Positions 4,532-11,873 of a DNA stretch of 23,640 nt are shown piece after piece. The translations under genes and the position numbers were made by a program. A model generated the notes under the pieces. It had not been told where the DNA came from. It made no database searches and was given only the letters and a program-made list of their open reading frames with translations. Source of the stretch: a virus. Location: the IMG/VR virus record IMGVR_UViG_3300038682_000072, positions 1 to 23,640 of that record; one strand, written 5' to 3'. The stretch's first letter is position 1, and each line of letters opens with the position of its first letter.

Positions 4532-5951
4532 GCTTTTAATAGAGCATAAAGTAAGAGCTGCAAGGGATAGTTTCTGGGACTACCGGCAGCTAATGAATCC
4601 CGGCATGAAAGACGGCTGGTGGCAAAGGGAGATTGCCGCCGAGCTACAGAAGTTTGCCGAGGACTTTCTGTCAGGTAAGGCACCTAAGTTAGTCATACAG
4701 GCACCTCCACAGCATGGCAAATCAGTGCAAATAATAGATCTTATTTCATGGATAGCCGGTAAAGACCCTGATAAGAAGGCAATATATACGTCATTCTCTG
4801 CGCGTCTTGGTGTTAGGGCTAATCTACGAATTAGACGCTCGATGGCAAGCGGTATGTATGGGCGCATCTTTCCGGGTACGCATATCAATGGTTGTCGAAA
4901 CGATACCCCTGACAGTGATGCAGTAAAAAACTCAGAGCTTTTGGAGTATGTAAACAAAGAAGGGTATTTCAGGAACACTACTGTAAACGGATCTATTACA
5001 GGTGAGTCGCTTGATTTGGGTGTTATTGATGACCCTATAAAGGGACGAAAGGACGCTAACTCAAAAACCGTTCGTGATGCGGCTTGGGACTGGTTTACAG
5101 ATGATTTCTTCACTCGATTTGATGAGAGCGCAGCGCTTCTGTGCATCCTTACGCGCTGGCATGTAGATGACCCTATCGGTCGATTAATAGAGCGTGATCC
5201 TGATATAAAACTGCTAAGCTACCCAGCAATAGCTGAAAAGGATGAAAAGAACCGTCTTGAGGGGGAGGCGTTATTCCCTGAGCATAAAAGCGTTGATTTC
5301 TTATTGCAGCGTAAAGAGGTAATGGACTCGTCAAGTTGGGAAAGCTTATATCAGCAGAATCCGTTTATTAAGGGCGGCGAGATAATCAAAGGGGCATGGT
5401 TTGGCCGGTATAGCGTTGCTCCCAAATTAAAATGGCGGGCTTGCTTTGGTGATACCGCTGTAAAAGCAAAGCAGGCGAACGATTACCAAGTTGCTGTATG
5501 TGTAGGATTGGGTGACGATGGCAAGCTTTATTTGTTAGATATGATGAGAGAGAAATTCGAAGCGTATCTATTGGAAAAGAAGTTCCCTGACTTTTTTGAA
5601 AAGCATAGAGCCGACAGAACATCCAGGCTAAGATATTTTGGCATTGAAGATAAAGCAAGTGGTAGCGAGCTTATACAAAAAATGAGGAACGTTATCAAAC
5701 CAAAGATACCAGTTAAAGCTATACCGAGATCAATAGATAAATATACAAGAGTCCAAGATGTTCTTGGATACATCGAGTCAGGATTTGTCATGCTTCCTGT
5801 CGGGGCTTCATGGGTGCATGACTTCATAGCAGAGTGTGAGTCATTTACAGCAGATGACGCGCACGACCATGATGATATGATAGATGTTCTGTGTGATGCT
5901 ATTTCGTTGATGCTAAACAATGGATCATCGTCAATAACAGATATGTTATAA
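4506..5951 (+). CDS. terL: Terminase large subunit (packaging ATPase-nuclease)
   Basis: A 481-residue motor protein. Walker A is QAPPQHGKS at residues 65-73. Walker B is LGVIDDP around 171-177, followed by a coupling motif region (ILTRWHVDD). The C-terminal RNase H-like nuclease has its acidic residues in CFGDTA, FGIEDKASG and HDHDDMID, matching the psiM2-type C-terminal domain. It cuts concatemeric DNA and pumps it into the prohead through the portal. ATG 4506 is preferred. TTG 4497, three codons upstream in frame, is possible, and neither has a clean SD, so coupling to terS through the 26-nt overlap is likely. Length is normal for the family. The protein is intact up to SSSITDML, so the HNH gene that follows has not interrupted it. 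Confidence 0.95.
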   Translation: MVSNQRILELLIEHKVRAARDSFWDYRQLMNPGMKDGWWQREIAAELQKFAEDFLSGKAPKLVIQAPPQHGKSVQIIDLISWIAGKDPDKKAIYTSFSARLGVRANLRIRRSMASGMYGRIFPGTHINGCRNDTPDSDAVKNSELLEYVNKEGYFRNTTVNGSITGESLDLGVIDDPIKGRKDANSKTVRDAAWDWFTDDFFTRFDESAALLCILTRWHVDDPIGRLIERDPDIKLLSYPAIAEKDEKNRLEGEALFPEHKSVDFLLQRKEVMDSSSWESLYQQNPFIKGGEIIKGAWFGRYSVAPKLKWRACFGDTAVKAKQANDYQVAVCVGLGDDGKLYLLDMMREKFEAYLLEKKFPDFFEKHRADRTSRLRYFGIEDKASGSELIQKMRNVIKPKIPVKAIPRSIDKYTRVQDVLGYIESGFVMLPVGASWVHDFIAECESFTADDAHDHDDMIDVLCDAISLMLNNGSSSITDML

Positions 5952-5968
5952 TGGCTTTAATCGCCTGA

Positions 5969-6029
5969 GGGGTTTAGCGGCCCCGTCCTTTAATCTCGCG
6001 CAGGGCAGGCGGTTTATTTTAATGCGCGA
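5969..6029 (+). repeat. Two inverted repeats in the terL-HNH gap
   Basis: GGGG (5969-5972) can pair with CCCC (5981-5984). Further on, TCGCGCA (5996-6002) pairs perfectly with TGCGCGA (6023-6029) across a 20-nt loop. The 97-nt gap is more GC-rich than its flanks and lies directly before the homing endonuclease gene. It may have arrived with that gene, or may control its translation. No intron core was recognised. Confidence 0.4.
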
Positions 6030-6048
6030 AGTCATTGCGAGGTGACAC

Positions 6049-6591
6049 ATGCTTAGTTCAGAATATATCAAAGAATGCGTATCTTATAACAGAGAAACTG
6101 GAGATTTTTTTTGGCTCAAAAGACCGGAAAGACACTTTAAAAATAAGAAAGCAGCCACGGCGTTCAATTGCAGATTTCCAGGGAAGAGACTTTCTTCTAT
6201 AAGCCACTCTGGTTATAAGTCTACGATAATAAGCGGGCATGGGATTGAATCAAAAAAACACTACCTACATCGTTTAGCGTGGCTTTATGAGTACGGAGAG
6301 TGGCCTGATAATATTGATCATATAAATGGAAACACGAAAGACAATAGAATTTGCAATTTAAGAAGCGTTACGCATCAGGTGAATCTTAAAAACTGCAAGC
6401 TATCAAAAAATAACACATCTGGCGTAAATGGCGTTAGATTTAACAAAAATATCAACCGATGGGTAGCTAGAATATTCGACGGCGGTGTTGATATTCACTT
6501 AGGCGTTAGTGATAACCTGCTGGATGCTTGTTGTATGCGAAAGTCTGCTGAGTCAAAACAAGGGTTCCATGAAAATCACGGCATGAGGTAG
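6049..6591 (+). CDS. Free-standing HNH homing endonuclease with AP2-like DNA-binding domain
   Basis: A 180-residue protein. The HNH core lies around residues 72-105: YLHRLAWLYEYGEWP (His74), then DHINGNTKDNRICNLR with Asp90-His91, Asn93 and Asn99. This is the HNH_3 pattern. Residues about 119-160 (NTSGVNGVRFNKNINRWVARI...) match an AP2/ERF-like DNA-binding domain, the usual partner in phage homing enzymes. Such enzymes cut an allele lacking the gene and spread by recombinational repair. The SD is GAGGTG 5 nt upstream. It sits between terL and portal genes that both appear complete, so it is an intergenic insertion, not intron-encoded. Its A-rich composition and rare-looking codons (ATA, AGA) differ from the head genes, in keeping with transfer. 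Confidence 0.9.
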   Translation: MLSSEYIKECVSYNRETGDFFWLKRPERHFKNKKAATAFNCRFPGKRLSSISHSGYKSTIISGHGIESKKHYLHRLAWLYEYGEWPDNIDHINGNTKDNRICNLRSVTHQVNLKNCKLSKNNTSGVNGVRFNKNINRWVARIFDGGVDIHLGVSDNLLDACCMRKSAESKQGFHENHGMR

Positions 6592-6598
6592 ATCAATC

Positions 6599-6615
6599 AT
6601 TAAAGTCGATTTAAT
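6599..6615. repeat. Small inverted repeat upstream of the portal gene
   Basis: ATTAAA and TTTAAT flank GTCGA (6599-6615). The 61-nt gap also contains the direct repeat TCAATCATT at about 6593 and 6631. This A/T-rich spacer may be the right border of the HNH insertion or a regulatory element. No promoter is convincing. Confidence 0.25.
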
Positions 6616-6652
6616 GTTACTATTCAATCATTGAACTTAATAGGAAATAACA

Positions 6653-7987
6653 ATGAACGCATTTGATAAGCCGCGTGTAAGGCTGCCATCAGCACAAACA
6701 TCAGCAGTAGACGGGCTTATTAATGTCGTTTCAGGTCTGGGAACAGCTCAAGGTAAGCGGGCGCATAACCAGTTTGCATACTCTGGCCTTAATAATTATC
6801 AAGAGCTAGACGCTTCTTATCAGACAAACTGGATAGCACGACAGATCGTGGATATTCCAGCCGGTGATATGTGTCGTGAGTGGCGTACGATTAAGTCTAG
6901 CGGGGCTGAGGCTATACAGGCAGAAGAGCAGAGGATAGGGCTTCGGTTTGCGTGTGAAGAGGCGCTAAGCTGGGCAAGACTTTTTGGCGGTGGCGGTATC
7001 TTAATGATCACCAACCAAGACCTAAGCAAGCCGCTTGATATTAACGAAATAGGCAAAGGTGATCTTGAAAGACTGCTTACATTTGACCGCTGGGAAATGT
7101 CACCACAAACAATCAATACATGGAACGTATTAGCTCCAAATTATCTATTGCCTGAATTCTATACTATTCAAGGGGGTACACAGCAAATTCATTGGACGCA
7201 TTTTGCTAGATTTAATGGTGCTAGATTGCCACGCAGACAAATGGCACAAACCAGCGGATGGGGTGACTCAGAGCTACGCAAGTGCATGGAAGATCTGAAA
7301 GATACCGTGTCAGCTAAGGGCGGTATTGCGGAGTTAATGCAAGAAGCAAGTGTTGATATTATTACTCGGGAAGGGCTGTCTGATGATCTTGCATCCGATC
7401 AAGATGAGGCTATCACTAATCGCTACTCCCTATTTTCGCAAATGAAGTCAATCGTTAACCTTGCCCTGTTAGACGGTGATGAGACTTATGATCGGAAAAC
7501 ATTACAGCTATCAGGCGTATCACAGACGCTTGAGGTTTTAATGGTTTGGCTTGCAGGCGCTGCTGATATTCCTGTAACTCGACTGTTTGGTACTAGTGCT
7601 AAAGGGTTGAACGCTACTGGTGAGGGCGATCTTTCTAATTACTACGATTCAATCAGAGCAAAACAAGGGGTTCAACTTGCCCAGCCGTTGCAGTATTTCG
7701 ATCAAGTGCTTGTACGGTCGGCTCTTGGTAACTATCCAGATGATTACGATTACATATGGAACCCGCTAAAGCAGCCAAATCAGGTAGAAACAGCTCAGGC
7801 GCAACTACTACAGGCGCAGAAAAACCGCATATACCTTGAAGATAATGTGGTTATGCAGTCACAGATTCAGAAGAATTTGCAAGCCAATGAAGAATATCAG
7901 TTCAATGACGGGCAGATAGAAGACGCTGAAAAAGCAGAAGCGAGCAATCCTTTTGATGTTGTTGATCCGGTAGAGTCTGAAGAATGA
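6653..7987 (+). CDS. Portal protein, DUF1073 (PF06381) family
   Basis: A 444-residue portal protein. The N-terminal block YQELDASYQTNWIARQIVDIPAGDM (roughly residues 47-71) is the signature in which 'Y..nwi...iVd.pa.Dm.R.w' opens DUF1073 portals. Further family features are the ARLFGGGGILM segment, and PVTRLFGTSAKGLNATGEGDLSNYYDSI around residues 307-334. Portals form the dodecameric ring at one capsid vertex through which DNA enters and leaves. The SD is AGGAAA. Position after terL and 4-nt overlap with the MuF-like gene are canonical. Databases sometimes label this family 'anti-CBASS Acb1-like', but the context and full-length match support portal. Confidence 0.92.
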   Translation: MNAFDKPRVRLPSAQTSAVDGLINVVSGLGTAQGKRAHNQFAYSGLNNYQELDASYQTNWIARQIVDIPAGDMCREWRTIKSSGAEAIQAEEQRIGLRFACEEALSWARLFGGGGILMITNQDLSKPLDINEIGKGDLERLLTFDRWEMSPQTINTWNVLAPNYLLPEFYTIQGGTQQIHWTHFARFNGARLPRRQMAQTSGWGDSELRKCMEDLKDTVSAKGGIAELMQEASVDIITREGLSDDLASDQDEAITNRYSLFSQMKSIVNLALLDGDETYDRKTLQLSGVSQTLEVLMVWLAGAADIPVTRLFGTSAKGLNATGEGDLSNYYDSIRAKQGVQLAQPLQYFDQVLVRSALGNYPDDYDYIWNPLKQPNQVETAQAQLLQAQKNRIYLEDNVVMQSQIQKNLQANEEYQFNDGQIEDAEKAEASNPFDVVDPVESEE

Positions 7988-8880
7988 AAGAGCAAACCGC
8001 TAACCAACAGCTGCTTGAAAATCAGATAAAAGAGATTGACGTAAGCGCACAAAAAACAAGGGAATTTAAGCCTGTTGGCATTCCGGTAGCGTCTGGTATT
8101 GCCTACAACGCGCAGTTACAAAAGCTGGTTAGAGCGGTTAGAAAGGATATTAATACGATTATTATCCCGATGGTCAAGGCGCTAGAGCCGCAATATGTAA
8201 CAGATGGCTGGTCTACGGATATTATGAAGGTGTTCGGTAATCTATTAGGAAAATGGACTTCCCCAGAATTCGTGAGCGCTGCCAGTAAGACAGCTGACAA
8301 GTTTGTTAAATCAGTTAATAATCAGAATCAGAACAGATTCAATCGCAATGCGGATAGGTTTGGAATAGATGTTTTTGGAGATAGCCCACAGTTACAAGAT
8401 CTGCTGCAGGCATCAGCATTGGATAATACAAGGCTAATTACCACTATCCCTGAACAGTATTTAAACAACGTTCAGTCGATTGTAATGTCTAACATGCGCT
8501 CAGGTCTGCGGCCTGCAAATATTGCTGCACAGTTGCAAAATCAATTCGGCGTAACTCAGCGAAGAGCTACATTAATTGCAAGGGATCAAACCACAAAGCT
8601 AAACGGGGAGATAACAAAAACACGCCAGAATAATGCTGGCTTTGAGTTCTTCAAATGGAACGATTCGTCTGACTCAAGAGTTAGAACAGATCACGAAGAT
8701 ATAGCTAACGCTGACATAGGGTATGGTAAGGGCGTTTATAGATGGGATGACCCGCCCAAGAATGACAAAGGCGAGGCCATTATACCTGGCCAAGAAATAC
8801 AGTGCCGGTGCGTTGCGGGTGCGCGAACTCGATCACAAGTTAACGCATACAGAGAAAGCAAAGGTCTGAAGCCAGTGTAG
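7984..8880 (+). CDS. Head morphogenesis protein, Mu gpF / SPP1 gp7-like (PF04233)
   Basis: A 298-residue protein that starts in an ATGA overlap with the portal stop. The C-terminal half contains the MuF signature. RATLIARDQTTKLNGEITKTRQNNAG is followed by FEFFKWNDSSDSRVRTDHEDIA and the closing cysteine motif IQCRCVAGA. MuF-like minor head proteins associate with the portal, and a few are ejected with the DNA. The N-terminal 140 residues are less conserved and partly helical. No toxin domain is fused at the C-terminus. The order portal, MuF, protease is standard. Confidence 0.9.
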   Translation: MKEQTANQQLLENQIKEIDVSAQKTREFKPVGIPVASGIAYNAQLQKLVRAVRKDINTIIIPMVKALEPQYVTDGWSTDIMKVFGNLLGKWTSPEFVSAASKTADKFVKSVNNQNQNRFNRNADRFGIDVFGDSPQLQDLLQASALDNTRLITTIPEQYLNNVQSIVMSNMRSGLRPANIAAQLQNQFGVTQRRATLIARDQTTKLNGEITKTRQNNAGFEFFKWNDSSDSRVRTDHEDIANADIGYGKGVYRWDDPPKNDKGEAIIPGQEIQCRCVAGARTRSQVNAYRESKGLKPV

Positions 8881-8902
8881 TTTTACTATATTGCGTGGCA
8901 TG

Positions 8903-8915
8903 TTATCATTGATAA
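8903..8915. promoter_or_regulatory. Perfect 13-nt palindrome upstream of the protease-scaffold gene
   Basis: TTATCA-T-TGATAA occupies most of the 56-nt gap between the MuF-like gene and the SD (GAGGG) of the protease gene. It could be an operator or a small hairpin. TTGCGT at 8891 might be a -35, but its spacing to an A/T-rich -10 is poor. Seen directly; function unknown. Confidence 0.3.
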
Positions 8916-8936
8916 AACCAATTTGAGGGCGAAAGC

Positions 8937-10055
8937 TTGAAAATCAAATTATTTGACCGGTCTACCTACTCGATCAGTCAGAGAGAATACACCGAAGAGG
9001 GCTTTTTAAAGGTTCCCGGACGTGTTGCGCGTACAGGTATCCAAGATTATCTTGCTTCTGAACTAGGCTTAGACGGCGATCCTATGCGGATCGTTAAGGT
9101 TTACCGCCCTAGCGACGAAGTGTTCTCTCAAGAATCCCTAAACTCATTTAATGGCGTTGATGTTACAGATGATCATCCGACAGGGTTAGTCGATTCTAAA
9201 ACTTACAAATCAGTTGCTGTTGGTAATGTTGTTGGAGAAGGTATTCGGGATGGTGATTACGTTCTAGCCTCTCTTATCATCAAAGATGAAACGGCAATAA
9301 AAAATATTGAGTCAGGTAAATCAGAGTTGTCAGCTGGTTATACTGCTGAATATGTCAACGAACCGGGCGTAACTGCTGACGGCGTTGAGTACGAATTTAT
9401 ACAGCGTGGCATCAAGATCAATCATGTTGCACTCGTTGATAAAGCAAGGGCGGGCGCGATGGCTCGTATTTTTGATAAACAATTGGAGGTCGTTATGGCC
9501 AAAGTAACATTAGATAATGGTCGAGCCATCGAGCTGGAGGATGCAATCGCGGCGCAAGTCGAAGACGCAATTTCCCGCCTGACCGCTCAGGCTACAACTG
9601 AAAAGGGTCGCGCTGACGGCTTACAAGCTAAGTTTGATGGCGTGTCCGAAGAACTGAAGACTGCTAAGGAACTGGCTTCTGCTGACTCTGTAGCGGCTAA
9701 GGTCAAAGCTGTTGCTGTAGCGATGGATGCAGCGCGAAAACTTGCTGGTGCTGATTTTGTTTGTGATTCAGTTGATGAGACTGAGATCAAACGCGCAGTA
9801 ATGGGCAAAGTAAAAGATTCTATCGTATGGGCTGAGAAGTCTGACGCTTACGTAGAAGCTGCTTTCGATATGGAAATGGAAAAGAAAGAAGCTGAAGACG
9901 AAGAAGAAGAAGAGACAAAGAAGGAAGCTTCTGATTCTCTGGCGCGACTGGCTCAGGATATGTCTACTAAAGACAAGCAAACCGTAACAGCTAAGCAGAA
10001 GTTTAACGATGGCTTAACTGGTGCATGGAAGAAAACTCTAGGGGAGGACGCATAA
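8937..10055 (+). CDS. Prohead protease fused to scaffold, DUF2213 (PF09979)
   Basis: A 372-residue two-part protein. Residues about 1-180 form the DUF2213 serine protease: TDDHPTG holds a likely catalytic His80, ELSAGY holds a likely Ser132, and INHVALVDKARAG follows. Residues 187-372 are highly charged and helical, with an acidic Glu run at about 320-332, as expected for a capsid scaffold. During assembly the scaffold guides capsid protein polymerisation and the protease then degrades it. The start is TTG at 8937 with GAGGG 7 nt upstream; no better start exists. A strong internal SD and ATG begin the scaffold half at 9495 (separate entry). It ends in a TAATG junction with the cement gene. 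Confidence 0.88.
   Translation: MKIKLFDRSTYSISQREYTEEGFLKVPGRVARTGIQDYLASELGLDGDPMRIVKVYRPSDEVFSQESLNSFNGVDVTDDHPTGLVDSKTYKSVAVGNVVGEGIRDGDYVLASLIIKDETAIKNIESGKSELSAGYTAEYVNEPGVTADGVEYEFIQRGIKINHVALVDKARAGAMARIFDKQLEVVMAKVTLDNGRAIELEDAIAAQVEDAISRLTAQATTEKGRADGLQAKFDGVSEELKTAKELASADSVAAKVKAVAVAMDAARKLAGADFVCDSVDETEIKRAVMGKVKDSIVWAEKSDAYVEAAFDMEMEKKEAEDEEEEETKKEASDSLARLAQDMSTKDKQTVTAKQKFNDGLTGAWKKTLGEDA
9495..10055 (+). CDS. Probable separately translated scaffold from an internal in-frame start
   Basis: ATG 9495 lies in frame at codon 187 of the protease gene, with a near-perfect SD, GGAGGT (9485-9490), 4 nt upstream. The main gene itself uses a weak TTG. Translation from here would give a 186-residue protein (MAKVTLDNGRAIELEDAI...) made only of the charged helical scaffold half. 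It contains a coiled-coil segment (TTEKGRADGLQAKFDGVSEELKTAKEL) and an acidic tail. This is the arrangement of lambda C/Nu3, where scaffold is made in excess from a nested start. The SD is seen; its use is inferred. Confidence 0.6.
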   Translation: MAKVTLDNGRAIELEDAIAAQVEDAISRLTAQATTEKGRADGLQAKFDGVSEELKTAKELASADSVAAKVKAVAVAMDAARKLAGADFVCDSVDETEIKRAVMGKVKDSIVWAEKSDAYVEAAFDMEMEKKEAEDEEEEETKKEASDSLARLAQDMSTKDKQTVTAKQKFNDGLTGAWKKTLGEDA

Positions 10056-10543
10056 TGACCGTTCAAACTTCTTACTCAATTGATCACGGCCAAGCATATG
10101 CGGGCCAGCTTGCAGATCAGCAGCTATGCAATACCGTATCCAAGCTTAATGCTAGTGGTGCGACTATTGTTTATGGCAAGGCTGTAGCAACTGACACAGA
10201 CGCAGGTAAGGCGCGTTTGGTAGCGACTGGCGATACCGCTTTGGATTTCAACGGCATTGTAATGCGCGAGCTTAACCGAGCTTATGCAGACGGCGATACT
10301 TTCGGCGCACCTGATAGCAAAGATATGACTGTTGTATCTGAGGGCGTTGTCTGGGTTGTGGCTGCTGAAACAGTTGCTGTTGATGAACAGGCTTACTTCC
10401 GAGTAGGCGCTACCAGCCAAGGCGATTTCTCTAACGCAGCTGGTACAGGCGTAACTGAGAGCATCCTTATTCCGGGCGCTAAGTTTGTGACCGCAGGCGC
10501 ACAGGGCGCACTTGTTAAAATTTCTCTAGGTCTGGGAGGCTAA
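10055..10543 (+). CDS. Capsid cement / decoration protein
   Basis: A 162-residue protein beginning at ATG 10055 in a TAATG overlap, behind GGGGAGG. Features such as GKAVATDTDAGKARLVATGD, FNGIVMREL and GVVWVVAAETVAVDEQAYFRVGA belong to the structural cement / DUF2190-like group of small beta-barrel proteins. These sit on the capsid surface and stabilise the expanded head. The Ala/Gly-rich beta composition and position just before the major capsid gene agree. The alternative start at 10025 lies inside the upstream gene and lacks an SD. Confidence 0.82.
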   Translation: MTVQTSYSIDHGQAYAGQLADQQLCNTVSKLNASGATIVYGKAVATDTDAGKARLVATGDTALDFNGIVMRELNRAYADGDTFGAPDSKDMTVVSEGVVWVVAAETVAVDEQAYFRVGATSQGDFSNAAGTGVTESILIPGAKFVTAGAQGALVKISLGLGG

Positions 10544-10546
10544 TCA

Positions 10547-11515
10547 ATGAATAAAGTTACAGTAACATTGGATAACGGCAAAACCGTATCCTATGACGCG
10601 AACATCCCGACCGTTGATGACGGTTTGGCGTTCTATCTAAGCCAGCTGTCTCAGACAGAGGCTAAAATCTACGAGTCTAAATACCGCAATATTGTATTTC
10701 AAGACTTTGTACCTGTAGATACTTCACAGCCTGAATGGGTTGATGAAGTTTCTTATATCAGCTATGACGCTGTAACCATGGGTAAGTTCATTGGCGCTAA
10801 CGCTAAAGATCTGCCACAGTCTGACCTGAATGCAAGCAAGTCTACAATCCCTGTATTCTATGGCGGTAATAGCTACGGCTACAGCTTGGATGAACTGCGT
10901 AAATCTCAACAGCTGCGCATCCCTCTGGACGTTACGAAAGGTCGCATGACTCTTCGAGGCTTCCAAGAACATGCACAGCGCGTTGCATTCAATGGTGATA
11001 CTGATCGCGGTATTACTGGTCTATTCAACAACGCTAACGTTGCTCTGACTAACGCACTGATCGACTTTACTTCCGCAACCGGGCAGGACATTGTGTCCTA
11101 CTTAAACGGAATCCTGATCAGCGTTTGGCAGAACAGCGCAGAGACTCACCTACCAAACGTGCTGGCTATGCCTTCCGATGACTGGGCGATTATCTCTGAT
11201 CGCCGTATGGCCGATGGTACTGATACCACTATTCTGGAGTTCTTCAAAAAGAACAACCTTTATACTGGTATGACAGGTGCGCCGTTGACTGTTAAGCCTA
11301 ACTTCGAGCTTAAGACTGCCGGTGTTGGTGGTGTTAGCCGTTACATGGCTTACGAGATGAACGATGACAACTTGGTGATGCATATGCCAATGCCTTGGCG
11401 CTCACTGGCTCCACAGCCAGTAGGTCTTCGCATTGAAGTGCCATGTGAGTACAAGTTCGGCGGTGTTGAGTTCCGTTACCCTGGTTCAGCTGCGTATAAA
11501 GATAACGTAGCATAA
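10547..11515 (+). CDS. Major capsid protein, DUF2184 (PF09950) family, HK97 fold
   Basis: A 322-residue protein with the DUF2184 layout. It has an N-terminal arm with TEAKIYESKYRNIVFQDFVPVD, then SYISYDAVTMGKFIGANAKDLP. YGGNSYGYSLDELRKSQ is followed by QEHAQRVAFNGDTDRGITGLFNN. The C-terminal region PWRSLAPQPVGLRIEVPCEYKFGGVEFRYP is the conserved closing block. It forms the icosahedral shell. A strong SD (GGGAGG) and codon use richer in GC than the accessory genes fit high expression. The position between cement and neck genes is canonical, and a structured RNA element follows its stop. Confidence 0.93.
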   Translation: MNKVTVTLDNGKTVSYDANIPTVDDGLAFYLSQLSQTEAKIYESKYRNIVFQDFVPVDTSQPEWVDEVSYISYDAVTMGKFIGANAKDLPQSDLNASKSTIPVFYGGNSYGYSLDELRKSQQLRIPLDVTKGRMTLRGFQEHAQRVAFNGDTDRGITGLFNNANVALTNALIDFTSATGQDIVSYLNGILISVWQNSAETHLPNVLAMPSDDWAIISDRRMADGTDTTILEFFKKNNLYTGMTGAPLTVKPNFELKTAGVGGVSRYMAYEMNDDNLVMHMPMPWRSLAPQPVGLRIEVPCEYKFGGVEFRYPGSAAYKDNVA

Positions 11516-11523
11516 AAAAGGTT

Positions 11524-11597
11524 AAATCTGGCTAGGGGGAATCTCTGAAAAGCAGTAAGCCCACTGCCTGCCAGATTTTATAGGGCTGTATTTTTTT
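11524..11597 (+). promoter_or_regulatory. RNA structure with possible pseudoknot after the capsid gene
   Basis: AAATCTGGC (11524-11532) pairs perfectly with GCCAGATTT (11570-11578). Inside, GCAGT (11552-11556) pairs with ACTGC (11563-11567) around an AAGCCC loop. AGCCC of that loop is complementary to GGGCT at 11583-11587, allowing a pseudoknot. The same AGCCC/GGGCT pair followed shortly by seven T residues (11591-11597) could instead act as a weak terminator. It may lower expression of downstream genes or protect the capsid mRNA 3' end. Pairings are seen; the role is inferred. Confidence 0.55.
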
Positions 11598-11619
11598 GGG
11601 CAAAATACGAGGTATTAAA

Positions 11620-11862
11620 ATGAAAGTTATTAACAAATCCGCACGACTAATTACGATTAACTTTGATCATAAATCTTACGATTTAATGCCAGCTGGTGAC
11701 GCTGTAGAGATCCCTAGCGAAGCAAAGTCAAAGTGTAAGTTTCTGGGTCACTTGATCGAGGACGGTTCTGTTGATGTGTTGGCTGAAGAAAAACCAAAAC
11801 GCCGCACAAAAACAAAGGAAGCGACTGAAACAGCAGACGCTGAAACTACTGATTCAGAATAA
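11620..11862 (+). CDS. Small protein downstream of the capsid gene, 80 residues
   Basis: ATG 11620 follows GAGGT with a 6-nt gap; an upstream TTG at 11596 has no SD. The first 55 residues (MKVINKSARLITINFDHKSYDLMPAGDAVEIP...) look like a compact beta structure. The tail changes abruptly to a basic stretch (KPKRRTKTK) and then to acidic Thr/Glu/Ala-rich sequence, which is probably disordered. Short proteins of this layout are found next to capsid genes in related phages and are probably minor head proteins. I do not recognise a named family. Confidence 0.6.
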   Translation: MKVINKSARLITINFDHKSYDLMPAGDAVEIPSEAKSKCKFLGHLIEDGSVDVLAEEKPKRRTKTKEATETADAETTDSE

Positions 11863-11873
11863 GGCATAACACC

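Noticed and set aside
4580-5146. 188-codon antisense ORF opposite terL
   Set aside because: Antisense ORFs opposite genes are common here (terL, capsid, tape measure). This one has a Ser/Arg-rich composition typical of a complement frame and terL motifs account for the sense strand.
5951-6044. Possible group I intron or extra small gene between terL and the HNH gene
   Set aside because: terL and portal are both complete, no conserved intron core was seen, and the open frame (ending at 6042-6044) lacks a good start. Only the hairpins were kept.
6653-7987. Anti-CBASS (Acb1-like) label for the DUF1073 protein
   Set aside because: Full-length portal features, position after terL and overlap with the MuF-like gene indicate a portal. 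The label is an annotation carry-over of the family name.
8881-8936. Promoter with TTGCGT -35 upstream of the protease gene
   Set aside because: No suitable -10 occurs at 16-18 bp; only the palindrome was kept.
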